Shown here: positions 12,151 to 29,358 of the stretch, in pieces | Numbering within the stretch: position 1 is the stretch's first letter | How the letters are laid out: each line of letters opens with the position of its first letter | Origin: Henckelia pumila | Lineage: Eukaryota > Streptophyta > Magnoliopsida > Lamiales > Gesneriaceae | Length of the DNA stretch: 64,000 bases | Direction of reading: 5' to 3' | NCBI RefSeq assembly: GCF_033568475.1 | Contig: NC_133120.1 | Coordinates: forward strand, 97,358,151-97,422,150 | Notes under the pieces: generated by a model | Database searches by the model: none | What the model saw: only the letters and a program-made list of their open reading frames with translations | What the model was told of the DNA's origin: nothing | Translations under genes and position numbers: made by a program

Positions 12151-13008
12151 CAAACCCCAAGAACATTGACTGAAATTGTACCTTTTCTTGTTCTATATCG
12201 TGCTTTTTCTAGGGTTGGTACATTTACACTGATATAAGTTCCGTCTAATGCACCAAGACATCCCTATACCATCACAATCTGTATGAATTTTTAAAATAGA
12301 GAAATCAGGATAGAAACGAGAATGTGTAAAAAATTTCTAAGTTACCTTGAACCATTTCCAATTGTCGTTAGTTCATGTGTCATCAACAGGAGAGGGTTTA
12401 ACCAGTAGTAAGGGATGTAGCATGAGAATTGATTGCAGCACTTCATGGAATAGGTTGCTGATTGTATGTCCACTACGTACATAGTCATGACCAACCACTC
12501 GGTTTTTCATGTGATGAGCAAGTACAAACAAGAACATAGCGACTTTCTCTTCAATACGCACATACCTGCCCTCCACTAACCCTCCAACATGACTTACCAA
12601 GTAACACAATCGTGCAAATGCATTCCTATTCATCCTTAAGTTCACCACACACTGAACATCTCCTATGTTAATAATCCTGTGCAGATGGTTCATTTGCACA
12701 CTCATTTTTTGGGTCATGCTGTATGAGGCTGCTGTCCTACGCCTGACGCGGAGTAGATTTGACCGTCTTTTTTGGCGATACCGTCTCAAAAGTAACAACA
12801 TCAACATTGACTGACACATTATTTGTTGCAGCATAAAAAAAAGTACAACATGTGTAATGGCCATCTCCAAGTTATTTCGCACTAAATTACATATAAGAAA
12901 GTGGTTAAATACATGGTTTCCAAAACCTAGTTTCTGTTTGTGAATCCCTTTTTTTTTAAAAAAAAGGAAGTTTTGTATACATTGAAATAAACAATGCACA
13001 ATCGACAA
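12151..13008 (-). pseudogene. PIF/Harbinger DDE transposase, 5' half
   Basis: This is the N-terminal half of the transposase at 2260-2951. The first exon, ending at 12346, has the helical domain of HARBI1-like proteins: MNRNAFARLCYLVSHVGG, then EEKVAMFLFVLAHHMKNRVV and SGHTISNLFHEVL. A TGA at 12375-12373 interrupts it shortly before NWKWFK. After an intron (12345-12264) the next exon has GCLGALDGTYI, holding the first catalytic Asp, and continues across the Gypsy insertion. With the Asp and Glu in the other half, all three DDE residues can still be seen, but at least two stops and the insertion inactivate the gene. The gene start is unclear; the N-terminal part of the open frame (13008 to about 12700) is Leu-rich and probably not coding. 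Confidence 0.82.
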
Positions 13009-14012
13009 TATAAAATAGCAAAACGAATAAGGAACATCCTCACGTGTTTATCTTCTTACATGTCTCATCCGGAGATTTCAAAACTTACGCTTAATAACTT
13101 TACATTTCACCATCTTTAAATGGACACTTTAAGGTGAAGTTGTTTTCCATTATTCCTAAACAACAAGTATCCTACGCTCAATCATTTCCAGACTTAATTT
13201 TTTTTATCGAAACTTGATTTAATTACCCAAAATCTTAACCAAACACGGAACCCCTTCTTACAGTGAATTGGATTTATCAGCAATTAACAAATTTTTCGTT
13301 AATATAGGCACATACGGCACAATACAAAAAAAAAATCAAAAAAGAAGTTGGTTATGTTATACATAACCAATTAGGTGTGTAGCCCTGAAGTATTTTGGAA
13401 TTTCAACCACTCAACAAAACACCTCAAAGTAAATGTCGATAGCCAAGATTATCAACATATTTACCTAAGTTGAAAGTTTATTGCGCGTTCTGAAGATCTC
13501 TGTGTGTCCATCAAGAACAGAAGACGGTGGAACCAGAAAGTTCTTCAAGACCGTGGCAAGTAGATATATTTCCTGCTTAGGGAGTTGCGAGAAAAAAACC
13601 CAAATTCACAGCAATCTTGGTCTTCATCTTCTTCGTCACGTAACAATGAAGGTACTGTTGGGGGTATTTTCGTAACTAGGAAGGAGGATAGAAAGATGGA
13701 TTCATAATACACAGGTGAGCTGTGAGTTTATTTAACCATCCTTAATAAACCTCAATCCCATGTAGGCTATATTAGGCAAGTTTATTTAAGATTCAACCAA
13801 ACAGTCTATAACAAAGGTTAAGAAGACACTATCCCTCCTAATATTACCTACCAAACGCACCCTTAGTGGATCAAAACTCAAATTGAGACAAGATGCCGGA
13901 AAACACAAGTTAATGTATTTTGGATGGAAAACATACACTAATGTATTTTGGATTTGACTTTTCAGTTAATCTTTTGCTCCACAACCTAGTAACAACTGGG
14001 ACCATTCTCCAA
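13009..14012. other. Flank of the Harbinger element; possible terminal repeat near 13850-13862
   Basis: No coding region is visible. At about 13847-13862 the sequence CTACCAAACGCACCC followed by TTA resembles the outer end of PIF/Harbinger elements (GGGTGCGTTTGG on the other strand, TTA/TAA target). I found no matching inverted copy on the left, so the element boundary remains tentative. Confidence 0.35.
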
Positions 14013-14482
14013 AACTATGAGAAAATAATTTTTTTATTCATCAGCTTTTCAAAATTTGATTTTAGTTTATTACACTAACTTTTAATTTGCGGCTATTTTG
14101 GTTCAAATGCTAACATCAGAAGAGTTTATGCTAGCACATGGGCAGTGCCCATGTGCAACATCCAACGTTTTTTTTTTTTGCATTTCAGATGTTCACATGA
14201 ACATCTAAAATGCAAAAAAAAAAAAATGGTCGTTGGTTCTCCACATGAGCAGTGCCCATGTGCTAGCATAGACCTTTCCGCTAACATGACAGCTTGACAA
14301 GACAATACTTTCTAAATCCATGCCATATCTTTTTTTGATGCTACGTCAGCATTTTTTGGTGCAACACAAAATTGGATCAAAATAACAGAAAATTATAAGT
14401 TAATATGTACCATAACTAAACTTCGATCTCAAGATCAAAATAAAAAATGGACAAGTTAGTGAACTAAAATATTCATTTTCCA
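14013..14482. mobile_element. Degenerate inverted-repeat MITE, split by a younger palindrome
   Basis: The right flank (about 14400-14482, containing GGACAAGTTAGTGAACTAAAA) and the left flank (about 14020-14110) are diverged inverted copies. They resemble the ends of the MITE at 14508-14835. The middle is occupied by the palindrome at 14128-14269. Limits are approximate. Confidence 0.4.
14128..14269. repeat. Near-perfect 142-bp palindrome (foldback element)
   Basis: The left arm starts ATGCTAGCACATGGGCA and the right arm ends with its reverse complement, TGCCCATGTGCTAGCAT. Long T and A runs pair with each other, and the centre is the 18-bp palindrome GATGTTCACATGAACATC (14188-14205). A transcript of either strand would form a long hairpin. 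Confidence 0.85.
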
Positions 14483-14507
14483 TAATAATAAACTTATAAG
14501 ATTAGGT

Positions 14508-14835
14508 AAGGAAAATGTTTTTTTAGTCTATTAACTTGTTCATTTTTGTTTTTGATCCATTAATTTTTGAAAGTTTGGTTTTGATACACTAAATTTTAAT
14601 TACCACTGATTTTGGTCTAATTGTTGACGTGGTAGTTTGACACGTTAGTATTTTTCGATGTTACATATCATTTTCTGATGTCATGTTAGTATTTTTCGAT
14701 GTCACATACTCACATCAGTCGTTGGACCAAAATTGCCAAAAATTAAATGTTATTGTACAAAAATCAAAATTTTCAAAGTTATTGGAACAAAATAAAAAAA
14801 ATGAACAAGTGAAGGGACTAAAAAATACTTTCCCA
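14508..14835. mobile_element. Inverted-repeat MITE with ATTAGGT target duplication
   Basis: A 328-bp element flanked by direct repeats ATTAGGT (14501-14507 and 14836-14842). Its ends are inverted: the left reads AAGGAAAATGTTTTTTTAGT and the reverse complement of the right reads TGGGAAAGTATTTTTTAGTC. Similarity continues inward for over 100 bases (ACTTGTTCATTTTT, ATTTTGGTC). It lies about 200 bp upstream of the CRK start codon. Confidence 0.7.
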
Positions 14836-14942
14836 ATTAGGTCTAACGGATAGTTATAATAAATTTTTTAGTGTATTTTTTTTATACTTTTGTGCAATAT
14901 AATTGTATAATATTGAGTTCTATTGAGACAAGCTAGCGTGTC

Positions 14943-14952
14943 TATTTAAATA
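14943..14952 (+). promoter_or_regulatory. Candidate TATA box of the CRK gene
   Basis: TATTTAAATA lies 90 bases before the CRK ATG, with a pyrimidine-rich stretch after it. This is a plausible core promoter, judged only from sequence and spacing. Confidence 0.35.
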
Positions 14953-15041
14953 CAGATAGTTATGGACCTCATCAACATCCTCTTAATTAAGAATGATCAT
15001 GATGGAGTTGAAGATAACTAGCAAGTAAAATTTAGAGAGCT

Positions 15042-20637
<5,596 letters not shown>

Positions 20638-22508
20638 TTTCGAAGAATATGGTTGTGATGTCTCTCCTGCTTTACTATCATAAGTTGTGAGGTGTAAAAT
20701 ATTTGAATGTTATAGCAATTGCGCTAGCTAGCTTTCTTACGTGCTTAATTAAAACTTTGTATGATCAAGTTTACGTTTTGCTCAATAAAGTTGAACGATC
20801 TTATTTTGTGATATATGTCCATGCATGTCTAGTGTAAATGCCTGATTCTCTGCTTTATTTTCCAATTATTTCTGGAACTGATCGAAGCTTGAATGTTTGG
20901 ATTATTGGGCGGATTTTGGGCCGATTTATATTTAGATGGTTTCTTATTTGGGGATCAAGATATTGTTTGTGTGCGTCATTTTTAAAAAAAAATGACCTTA
21001 ATATATTTGTCTTGAATGTTGGTCAAATGACCTTAAATTTTTTTTTTCCAAGTCAATGAACTCCATTTTGATTAAAATCCATTTATCTCAATTTAAACAT
21101 AACTAATTATTGTATTTTTTTAAAAAATAAAATAATAAAATAATTATATATTATAATTAATGTGATTTGTCAAATTCAAATTTATATGTATATATATGTT
21201 GGCTCTCTCTCCTATTTTCTCTCAGTTGATACATTTTGTTCTCTTCTTCACTCCCGTTATTTCTTCTTCTCTTCTTATTTTCATTCACTCAATGTGTGAT
21301 TTCTTTTCTAGGCTCCATTCACAATCTAGGAATAAATATTTTTTCCCTAATGTATTTTGTAAGTTTGTATGCTGATTTGATGATGGTATTCTTTTTTCTC
21401 TTCTAATTTTCATTCACCTTATATGATTTATTTTCTCCATTCACAAGCTAGGCAAATTTTGTGATGGTCTTATTGTTTATAATGTTGGTCTCTTATGGTC
21501 ACATTGTTTGTGTTGTTGGTGGCTCAAATTTTTGTGACGGTAGTCTTGACTGATTTTCCCATAGCATGTAATGGTTGTTTGAATTTAGATAATTGTTCCG
21601 TAGTTATGTGCTATTGATTAGTGTGATTATATCATGGTTTTCGTGGATAATCTCCGTAGTTTTATAATGGTCTTTCATGGTTATATGATGGTCTCATAGC
21701 CTTGTCATTGATGGTCTCTCTTAGTTATATGATGGTCTCCTAGTCTTGCCTGGATAGTCTCTATAGTTTTATAATGATCTCTCATAGTTATATGATGGTC
21801 TTCTAGCTTTGCATTGGATGATTTTTGTAATTTTATAATGGTCTCCTAGCTAGCCAATAAATGTTTTGTCAAAAAAAATTGAAATAATTTGAACATTGAT
21901 TTTGTTGTTTATGCAGGATGCCCACGAAAAATATTTGCGAATATGATCACCATAAAATTTCGATTAAAAATTTAAAAAAAATCTCAACTCTAATATTTAC
22001 ATTTCAATGGTAAGAAATATTTATTACAAAAAAGAAAAAAATAAAAAATAAGAAGTACTTGAAATATAAGAAAACATATCAAATATCATATAAGTGGAGT
22101 ACATAATTATAAACTTTTGGATATAAATATCATTCTTCTCTTGTTCGAATATTTGATTTTAAATTAAAACAAAATTTTATTGTTTTAAGTAATTTTCACA
22201 TTAAAGTTTTCACACAAAAAATCCTATAATTAAATTGTTTAATGAGACAACTTTATGTTATGACCATCTCCAACCTGACTCATAAAAATATATAATTTTT
22301 TTTATTTCCAAAATATTACTTTCATGGTTAGTATGAATGTATATAATCGACCCATTTCATATATATAAAACCTACTCAAAGTTTTATATCACTTGATTTT
22401 TATTTTTATTTTAACCATCATCTCCTATAATAATTTCGGAAAAGAATAAAATGAAGACCGGAGAAATAAAAGGTCTACTAAAATTTTTATTTATACATTT
22501 TTAATAGA
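20638..22508. other. CRK 3' flank and AT-rich intergenic DNA
   Basis: No convincing gene. AATAAA at about 20784 may serve the CRK poly(A) site. Between about 21645 and 21850 a degenerate tandem repeat of about 75 bp can be seen (recurring TTTATAATGGTCT, GTTATATGATGGTCT and TAGCCTTG). The rest is AT-rich with only short open frames. Confidence 0.4.
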
Positions 22509-22540
22509 CTAGGAAAAACGCGTGTTGCACGTGAATAATG
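22509..22540 (-). mobile_element. Possible Helitron 3' end, minus strand
   Basis: Read on the minus strand, the sequence ends with the hairpin-like CACGTGCAACACGCG, a short T run and CTAG, followed by T. This is the form of a Helitron 3' terminus. The element would extend to the right; its other end was not identified. Confidence 0.4.
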
Positions 22541-22783
22541 CGCAAAGAAAAATTGACGAAAATAAGCAATGTTTAGTATAATTCATATAATACCTACTAA
22601 TTTCAAAATAAATCATATTCGCGGCAATAAATTTGAATTCCACTTTGATTTCTTTCATTACAATACCAAAACCAACAGACTGCAATGTTCCGAAAATTTC
22701 TGGCTCACGATGTTTAAATAATATTCGACGAAAGTTCCATATTCGAAGGAAAACATTATGATTATTAGTACACTGAAATTATG

Positions 22784-22990
22784 GATTTCTTTATATCGGA
22801 AGATTTATGGGACATGATTGAAAGTGATTACCAAGATCCATGCACCATACGAAGATGGTGCAGAATAGAGCGTCAACAAACGAAATATTAAGAAGATAAA
22901 AAGAAGGATGTTATTGCACCTTTGTATTTGAAACAAGGGATTAGTAAATTTATTTACCATAAATATTCAACAAACGAAAAGCAAGGGAAG
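22784..22990 (+). pseudogene. Copia-type gag fragment
   Basis: The frame reads DFFISEDLWDMIESDYQDP, then Y, a stop, EDKKKDVIAPLYLKQGISKF. This matches the usual pattern of the N-terminal gag domain of Copia elements (LW..V..GY..P, then a KKKD-A-L-IQQ-like segment). It has a stop at the conserved Tyr/Glu junction and no gene around it, so it is a stranded relic. Confidence 0.5.
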
Positions 22991-23034
22991 AATAAGAAGT
23001 TTTGCGACAAGAATTAAATGGAAAGGATAAAAAT

Positions 23035-23886
23035 GTGTCTGATACCCGGAGGAGGAAACCACCTCAGCTCATCGATGACCCTAATATAAAAGGAACATCC
23101 CTAATCAACCAGAACCGGGTCGGGAGCTCAGCTCGGGAGCTCGGAGCTCGGCCAAGCTCCCCCACCATAATTCCCCGCTCAGGTCGGGAGCTCAGCTCGG
23201 GAGCTCGGCCAAGCTCACCCACCATAATTCCCAGTTCGGGTCGGGAGATCAGCTCGGGAGCTCGGAGCTCGGCCAAGCTCCCCCACCATAATTTCTAGCT
23301 CGGATCGGGAGCTCAGCTCAGCCCCAATATTAGTAGGGAGTTAGCTTAGTAAATGGGTTCGACAACCTTGGTGAGCTAGTTAAGATGTTAGGATCAATGT
23401 TTAGGGCGAGTTCAGGAGTTCAGTAATAACTCATTCACCCCTTTTCATATGACCCCCGGGGGAGCAGCAATATAGAGTCTTAGTGATGACAGGTCAGCTC
23501 GGATAAAATGTACATGTCGATATTTTCACGGTCAAGCTAGATTCAGACGAGATATCCGCCTATATATTCTGGATTGCAATCCCGGGATTCTCGGGTTCCT
23601 GATAAGGAAGGTAAGCGTAAGATTCGGAGTCCTCTCCTATAAATACCAGGTTCACTTTCATTATTTGGATCCTAATTTTCACTCGTGTACACACACCACT
23701 CTCTATATTTCGCTATCCTAGCATCTTACTTAAGCGTCGGAGGGGATACGCCGGAACACCTTCCGGCCCCCCTTTAACACTCTTGTTCGTGGTTTCAGGT
23801 CAGCAACAGGTCATCATTTATTGGAGGAGTTTTGTTAGCGCGACTAATTAGCTCATCCAAGAAGATCACTTTATTGAGGTATATCA
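23035..23886 (+). repeat. 5' LTR of Tat-type Gypsy element 2 (start approximate)
   Basis: The right edge is set by the primer site that follows ATATCA at 23886. The left edge is a guess (TGTGTCTGATACC near 23035), because the other LTR is outside the window. It contains a TATAAATA box (23638-23645) and, downstream, a GTCGGAGGGGATACGCCGGA stem-like segment typical of Tat-group R/U5 regions. Inside, 23119-23320 is a threefold tandem repeat of about 64 bp built on CGGGAGCTCAGCTCGGGAGC and CCACCATAATT. Confidence 0.6.
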
Positions 23887-23887
23887 A

Positions 23888-23906
23888 TTGGAGCCGTCTG
23901 TGGGAA
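23888..23906 (+). promoter_or_regulatory. Primer binding site, Gypsy element 2
   Basis: TTGGAGCCGTCTGTGGGAA, directly after the LTR, is one base different from the TTGGCGCCGTCTGTGGGAA form that marks Tat/Retand-group elements in many plants. It separates the LTR from the gag start at 23927. Confidence 0.7.
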
Positions 23907-23926
23907 ATTTAAGCTAAGGCGTAGAT

Positions 23927-26900
23927 ATGGCGGGAAGAGGAAGAGGGAGGGGAGGAGGAAATGTGGCGGACATGACTGTAGATCAGCTCAGCCAGTTCAT
24001 CACTCAAATGGTGCAAACAGCCATGGGTCAGAATCCACCACCTCCTCCCCCTCCACCTGGAGGTCAGCCCAACCAAATGGATGCGATGTGGGAAGAGATC
24101 AGGAGATTGGGTCGGCAAGTCGGAGGTCGGCCTGGGCCGATACAGAGGGAAAGCCCTTTTGCTCGGGCTATTTTAGATGAAGAACTCCCTGCGAATTTTA
24201 AGCAACCCACCTTAGGGGAGTATGATGGGAGCTCAGATCTAGAGGAATATTTGGGAAGGTTTGAAAATGCAGCCCTGTTGCACAGATATACGGATGCAAT
24301 TAAATGCCGGGTCTTCCTTACCATTCTGGTGAGATTAGCTCAGCAATGGTTCAACCTTTTACAGCCTGGTAGCATTCGAAGTTTCAATGACTTCAGCTCA
24401 GCCTTTTACACCAATTTGCGAGTAGCAAAAAATATTTGAAGACCTCTCTTAGTTTGTTTAATCTGAAGCAATCTGAGGTGAAACCTTTGAGGGAGTATGT
24501 TCAGCGCTTCAATACAGCATCTTTGGAAGTATCTGCGGCCACTGCTGATACCTTGGTAAACTCTTTCACTCAAGGGTTGAGGGGAGGAGAGTTTTTCAAA
24601 TCTTTGGTCAAGAAGCCTCCTTTGACTTATAATGAGCTCCTTAGTCGAGCTAAGAAGTATGTTAATTTGGAGGATGCACAGAGGCAAAGGAGACATGAAG
24701 GAACGTCTGGGAGTAAGCCAAGTACTAAGATGGGAGCAAAGGTAGAAGGGAAGGCAGAAGTTGGAAGAAAAAGGGTTGCGGAAGAGATGAACAGGGCTAA
24801 GGGACCCTACCCTTATGTACCACTCTCGGTAAGCCTGGAGAAGGCAATGCAAGTCTGTGAGGATAGGCGAGCGCTTGTGAGGCCTCGAAATGCTGAGAAA
24901 GGCCCACGGTTACCGCCATCCGACAAGTTTTGCAACCGTCATCAGGAGTATGGGCATATCACTAATGACTGCCAAAGGCTAGGTGAGGAGGTGCAGAGAG
25001 TTATTTCTGAGGATGCTCGACTCAGGGCTGAGCTGACTCGGAGGGAAAATCCTCCTCGCCAAGGCCGAGCTCCTCAATGGAGGGATCAGGGAAATGAAGT
25101 AAGGGGAAACCAACCTGATCATCAAAGAAGAGCTCCACGAAATGGTCAGGAAGATATGGTTGAGCAAATTGCAAATCACCCTCATAGGGGCATGATCAAT
25201 ATGATTTCAGGAGGCACTACAGATGGAGATTCAGGAAGGGCTCGCAAGGCTCACGGGCGCAGATTGGAAAATTTTGAGGTAAATTCTCAGCTTAGCTGTC
25301 CTACTGATCCGAACATTAGTTTTGAAAGGAAAGATTTAAAGGATGTGGTGGTACCTCATAATGATCCCTTATTGGTCACCTTGACCATAGCCAATTATGA
25401 TGTGGCTCGCATCTTTGTTGATACTGGTAGCTCAGTAAACATTATCTTCAAAGAAACCCTTGATCAAATGAAGTTGGAAGGATTTGAATTGGACCCAATC
25501 ACCACGGAGTTGTATGGGTTCACGGGTCATGCTTTACAACCGTTGGGACAAATAGTTCTCCCATTATCTCTTGGAAATGGAGAGCAGAGAGTAACCAAAA
25601 TGGCTTGCTTTACCAGGGTGGATGCACCATCCTCTTTCAATTGAATATTGGGGCTCCCTGCCCTGAGTGATTTCCGAGCCGTGGCATCCACCTATCATCA
25701 GAAGTTGAAGTTCCCAAGTGGAAGAGAAGTGGGGGTTGTTCGGGGTGATCAGAAGGCAGCTCGGTTGTGTTATGTGAATGAGGTGAAGATTGATGCAAAG
25801 AAGAAGAGGAGGGAAGTAGGAATGGTTTCAGTAGGTCGGACATCAAGGGTGTTTGGTCAGAAGGTTCTTCTGATGTCTGAAGAAGGTAATGAGAAGGTGG
25901 AATTAAGCCCGGGAGCTCAGATTGTTAAATTAGCTGCTGATCTCGTCCCATCAGTGAAGCAAAGATTGGTTGACTGCTTGAAGAAGAACAAGGATGTTTT
26001 TTCTTGGTCTGTGTCAGAGCTCAAAGGGGTTAGTGCGGAAATTATGGTTCATCGACTCAACACTCTTGCGGGAGTGAGGCCGATAAAACAGAAAAAGAGA
26101 CACTTTGGACCGGAAAAGGATAAGGTTTTTAAAAAAGAAGTGGATGAGCTCCTTGAGGCAGGACACATTAGGGAAGTGCAGTTCCCTAATTGGTTATCAA
26201 ATGTGGTCTTGGTCCCTAAGAGTTCAGGCAAGTGGAGGATGTGTGTAGATTTCAGAGACTTGAATAAGGCATGCCCCAAAGATTGTTATCCATTGCCTCG
26301 AATCGATCAGTTGGTTGACTCTACAGCAGGTCATCAGTACTTATGCTTCATGGATGCATATCAGGGGTATCACCAAATTCCTTTGGCGGAGGAAGATCAG
26401 GACAAAGTAAGTTTACTACCTCTCATGGAACTTTTTGTTACAGAGTGATGCCTTTTGGTTTGAAGAATGCAGGGGCCACTTATCAAAGGCTCATGGACAG
26501 AGTGTTCGCCTCCCAAATTGGCAGAAATGTGGAAGTTTATGTGGATGATATTCTGGTGAAGTCTCAGGATGATGTGGGATTGTTGGCCGACCTTGAGGAG
26601 ACTTTCTCGACTTTAAGAGCTTATCAGGTGAAACTTAATCCGGAGAAGTGTGTATTTGGAGTTAGGGGAGGTAAGTTTTTGGGGTACATGGTTACTGATA
26701 GGGGCATAGAGGCCAATCCTGAGAAGGTGCAGGCTATCCGATCCATGTCTGCTCCTTGTAATCTGCAAGAAGTTCAGAGGTTGGCAGGAAGAATAGCAGC
26801 CTTGTCTCGATTTATATCAAGATCAGCTCATAGAAGTCTACCTTTCTTCAAAGTGCTTCGTAAAGCCAAGAAATTTGAATGGGACGATGAATGCGGGAAG

Positions 26901-28591
26901 ACATTTGATGACCTAAAAAGCTATTTAGCTGAACTCCCTGTGTTGGCTAAGGCAATTCCTGGTGAACCATTGTACATCTATTTATCAGCTTTAGAAGGGG
27001 CAGTCGGCTCAGTACTTATTAGGCAGGAGGGAGTAGCTCAACACCCTATCTATTTCTTTTCACATGCCCTTAAGGGTGCAGAACTCCGGTATTCGCAGGT
27101 GGAAAAGCTAGCGTTGGCCTTGGTTATGACAGCAAGGAAGCTCAAACCTTACTTTCTATCACATCCTATTGTGGTACTGACCAACAGCCCTATTGGGAGG
27201 ATATTGACGCGAGTTGATATTTCGGGAAGATTGGTGAAATGGACTACGGAGCTCAGTGAGTATGACATCCAGTATGAACCAAGGTCAGCCATTAAGGCTC
27301 AGGCGTTGGCAGATTTCCTGGCCAACACCTTCTACTAAGCTCACACCATTAGCTCAGGAAGAGAGTGACTGGAGAAGAGAGCTTTTGGAATACATGGAGA
27401 AGGGCGAGTTACCAAATGATCCAAAGAAGGCATATCGGTTGAAGCAGAGGAGTCTCCGCTTTGTGATGGTGGAGGGAGTTCTTTATAAGAGGTCATTTTC
27501 TGGACCTCTTCTCAAGTGTTTAGGCCCTAAAGAAGCTCATTATATCTTGAAGGAGATACACGAGGGGTGTTGTGGCAATCACTTGGGGTCTTATTCTCTA
27601 GCCCGTAAGGTTGTCTTAGCGGGATATTTTTGGCCTATTATTTTGAAAGGTGCCATAGCTTTGGTGACTTCTTGTGACAGTTTTCAGCGACATAGCAGAC
27701 TTCAGCATCAGCCAGCAGCGTTAATGAAAGGAATCGTGGCAGCGTGTCCTTTCGATCAGTGGGGAATAGATATTGTGGGTCCCTTCCCTCCGGCCCCAGC
27801 CCAGAAGAAATTCTTGTTGGTCGCTATTGATTACTTTTCTAAGTGGGTGGAGGTGGAGGTCCTGGCTCGAATTACTGAAGGGAAAGTGCTGAAATTTCTA
27901 TGAAAAAATATAGTATGCAGATTTGGGGTACCTAGGAAGCTCATTTCTGATAATGAGAGACAATTTCAAGGAGCTCGGGTGCAAGCATAGCGTAAAGAGA
28001 TGAAAATTCAACAGCACTTCACATCTGTCCATTATCCTCAAAGCAATGGTCAAGTGGAGGTGACTAACCTGTCTTTGGTGCAAAGCTTGAAGACGCGCTT
28101 GGGAAAAGCCCAAGGAAATTGGGTGGAAGAGCTTCCTAGTATGTTATGGTCGTATCGTACTACGCCGAGAATTGGGACCGGAGAGACCCCATTTAGTCTG
28201 GTGTATGGAAATGAGGCAGTCCTACCGGCAGAGATTGGAGAAGAGTCAAGCTCGGATCATTTTCTATGATGAAAAAAATGGAGAAAGGAGAATGGAAGAC
28301 TTAGATTTTTTGGATGAAAAGAGAGAAGTTGCTGCCATCAGAATGGAGGCATACAAGAGCAGGATAGCTCAATCCTATAATCGTCGGGTGCGTAGGAAGG
28401 GATTCCAGGTAGGAGATTTGGTACTCAGAAGAGTTCAAGATACGGTTGTAGGGAAGCTCGACCCTAAATGGGAAGGACCGTACAAAGTGGTGATGAGGGT
28501 CAGTTCGGATGCTTACTACTTAGAAGATTCAAAGGGGAAGATGCTGAAGAGACCATGGAGTGCTTACAATTTACGTAAATATTATTATTAA
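23927..28591 (+). pseudogene. Tat-type Gypsy element 2 gag-pol, frameshifted and internally deleted
   Basis: Gag (23927 to about 25300) shows the Tat pattern: SPFARAILDEELPANFKQP, LGEYDGSSDLEEYLGRF, then PLREYVQRFNTASLEV. Protease has FVDTGSSVNIIF (about 25408). RT has MCVDFRDLNKACPKDCYPLP and VEVYVDDILVKS. RNase H ends ALADFLAN near 27335, and integrase follows from about 27530 with WGIDIVGPFP, ISDNERQF and NGQVEVTN. The protein ends near 28591. Lesions: a one-base loss in an A run near 24430, TGA at 25642, a shift near 26410, a break near 27335, stops at 27901 and 27988, and a shift near 28245. The second RNase H expected between RNase H and integrase in this lineage is absent. Non-functional. 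Confidence 0.88.
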
Positions 28592-28699
28592 ATGTTGCAA
28601 GAACAATTTTTCTTTAAGTTGTAATTCATGCAAGTTGCATTTTACTTTTATCTATAAGCAGTTGTTCTTTCAGAAATATTGATGAAAACACCCCTTAGT

Positions 28700-29055
28700 C
28701 ACGCCTCTTAGGCCCCTGAATTTGGTTCAGCTCATCGCCTTAGTCACGCCTCTTAGGCCCCTGACTTTGGTTCAGCTCATCGCCTTAGTCACGCCTCTTA
28801 GGCCCCTGACTTTGGTTTAGCTCATCACCTTAGTCACGCCTCTTAGGCCCCTGACTTTGGTTCAGCTCATCACCTTAGTCTCCTCTTAGGCCCCTGACTT
28901 TGGTTCAGCTCATTACCTTAGTCACGCCTCTTAGGCCCCTGACTTTGGTTCAGCTCATCGCCTTAGTCATGCCTCTTAGGCCCCTGACTTTGGCTCAGCT
29001 CACTACCTTAGTCACGCCTCTTAGGCCCGACTTTGGTTCAGCTCCCTACCTTAAT
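28700..29055 (+). repeat. Tandem array A: 45-bp unit, about 8 copies
   Basis: The unit CACGCCTCTTAGGCCCCTGA plus CTTTGGTTCAGCTCATCGCC plus TTAGT repeats with period 45 just after the pol gene of Gypsy element 2. Divergence rises toward the right end. Tandem repeats between pol and the 3' LTR are known in Tat/Retand elements. Confidence 0.92.
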
Positions 29056-29358
29056 CACGTCACCTCGACCCTGATTCTTGGGCTCAGCTCAGTTACAGCA
29101 CTTTGATTTCAGCGCTTAGCCTATTTTAGATACTCAAGTACAAATGGTGTTAGCAGGTTAATTAAACACGCACCTGGTAATTATGAGGAGTTGCTTCACA
29201 TTGCTCTAATTTAGATGAGTTGGGAGTCAAGGAAATTTGATTTGGGAGCTCGGGAGATCGGGAGCCCATTTAGGCGATCTGAGAACATATGGCAGGTCAG
29301 GTCGGATGTTTGGCTACGGAAGCTCAGCTCGGCTCGGCTCTGGGAGCTCAGCTCGGCT

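Noticed and set aside
13481-13675. 64-residue ORF near the right end of the Harbinger element
   Set aside because: No recognisable domain, promoter or splice context.
23002-23298. 98-residue ORF rich in SSGARPSSPTII
   Set aside because: It is a translation of the GAGCTC tandem repeats in the LTR of Gypsy element 2.
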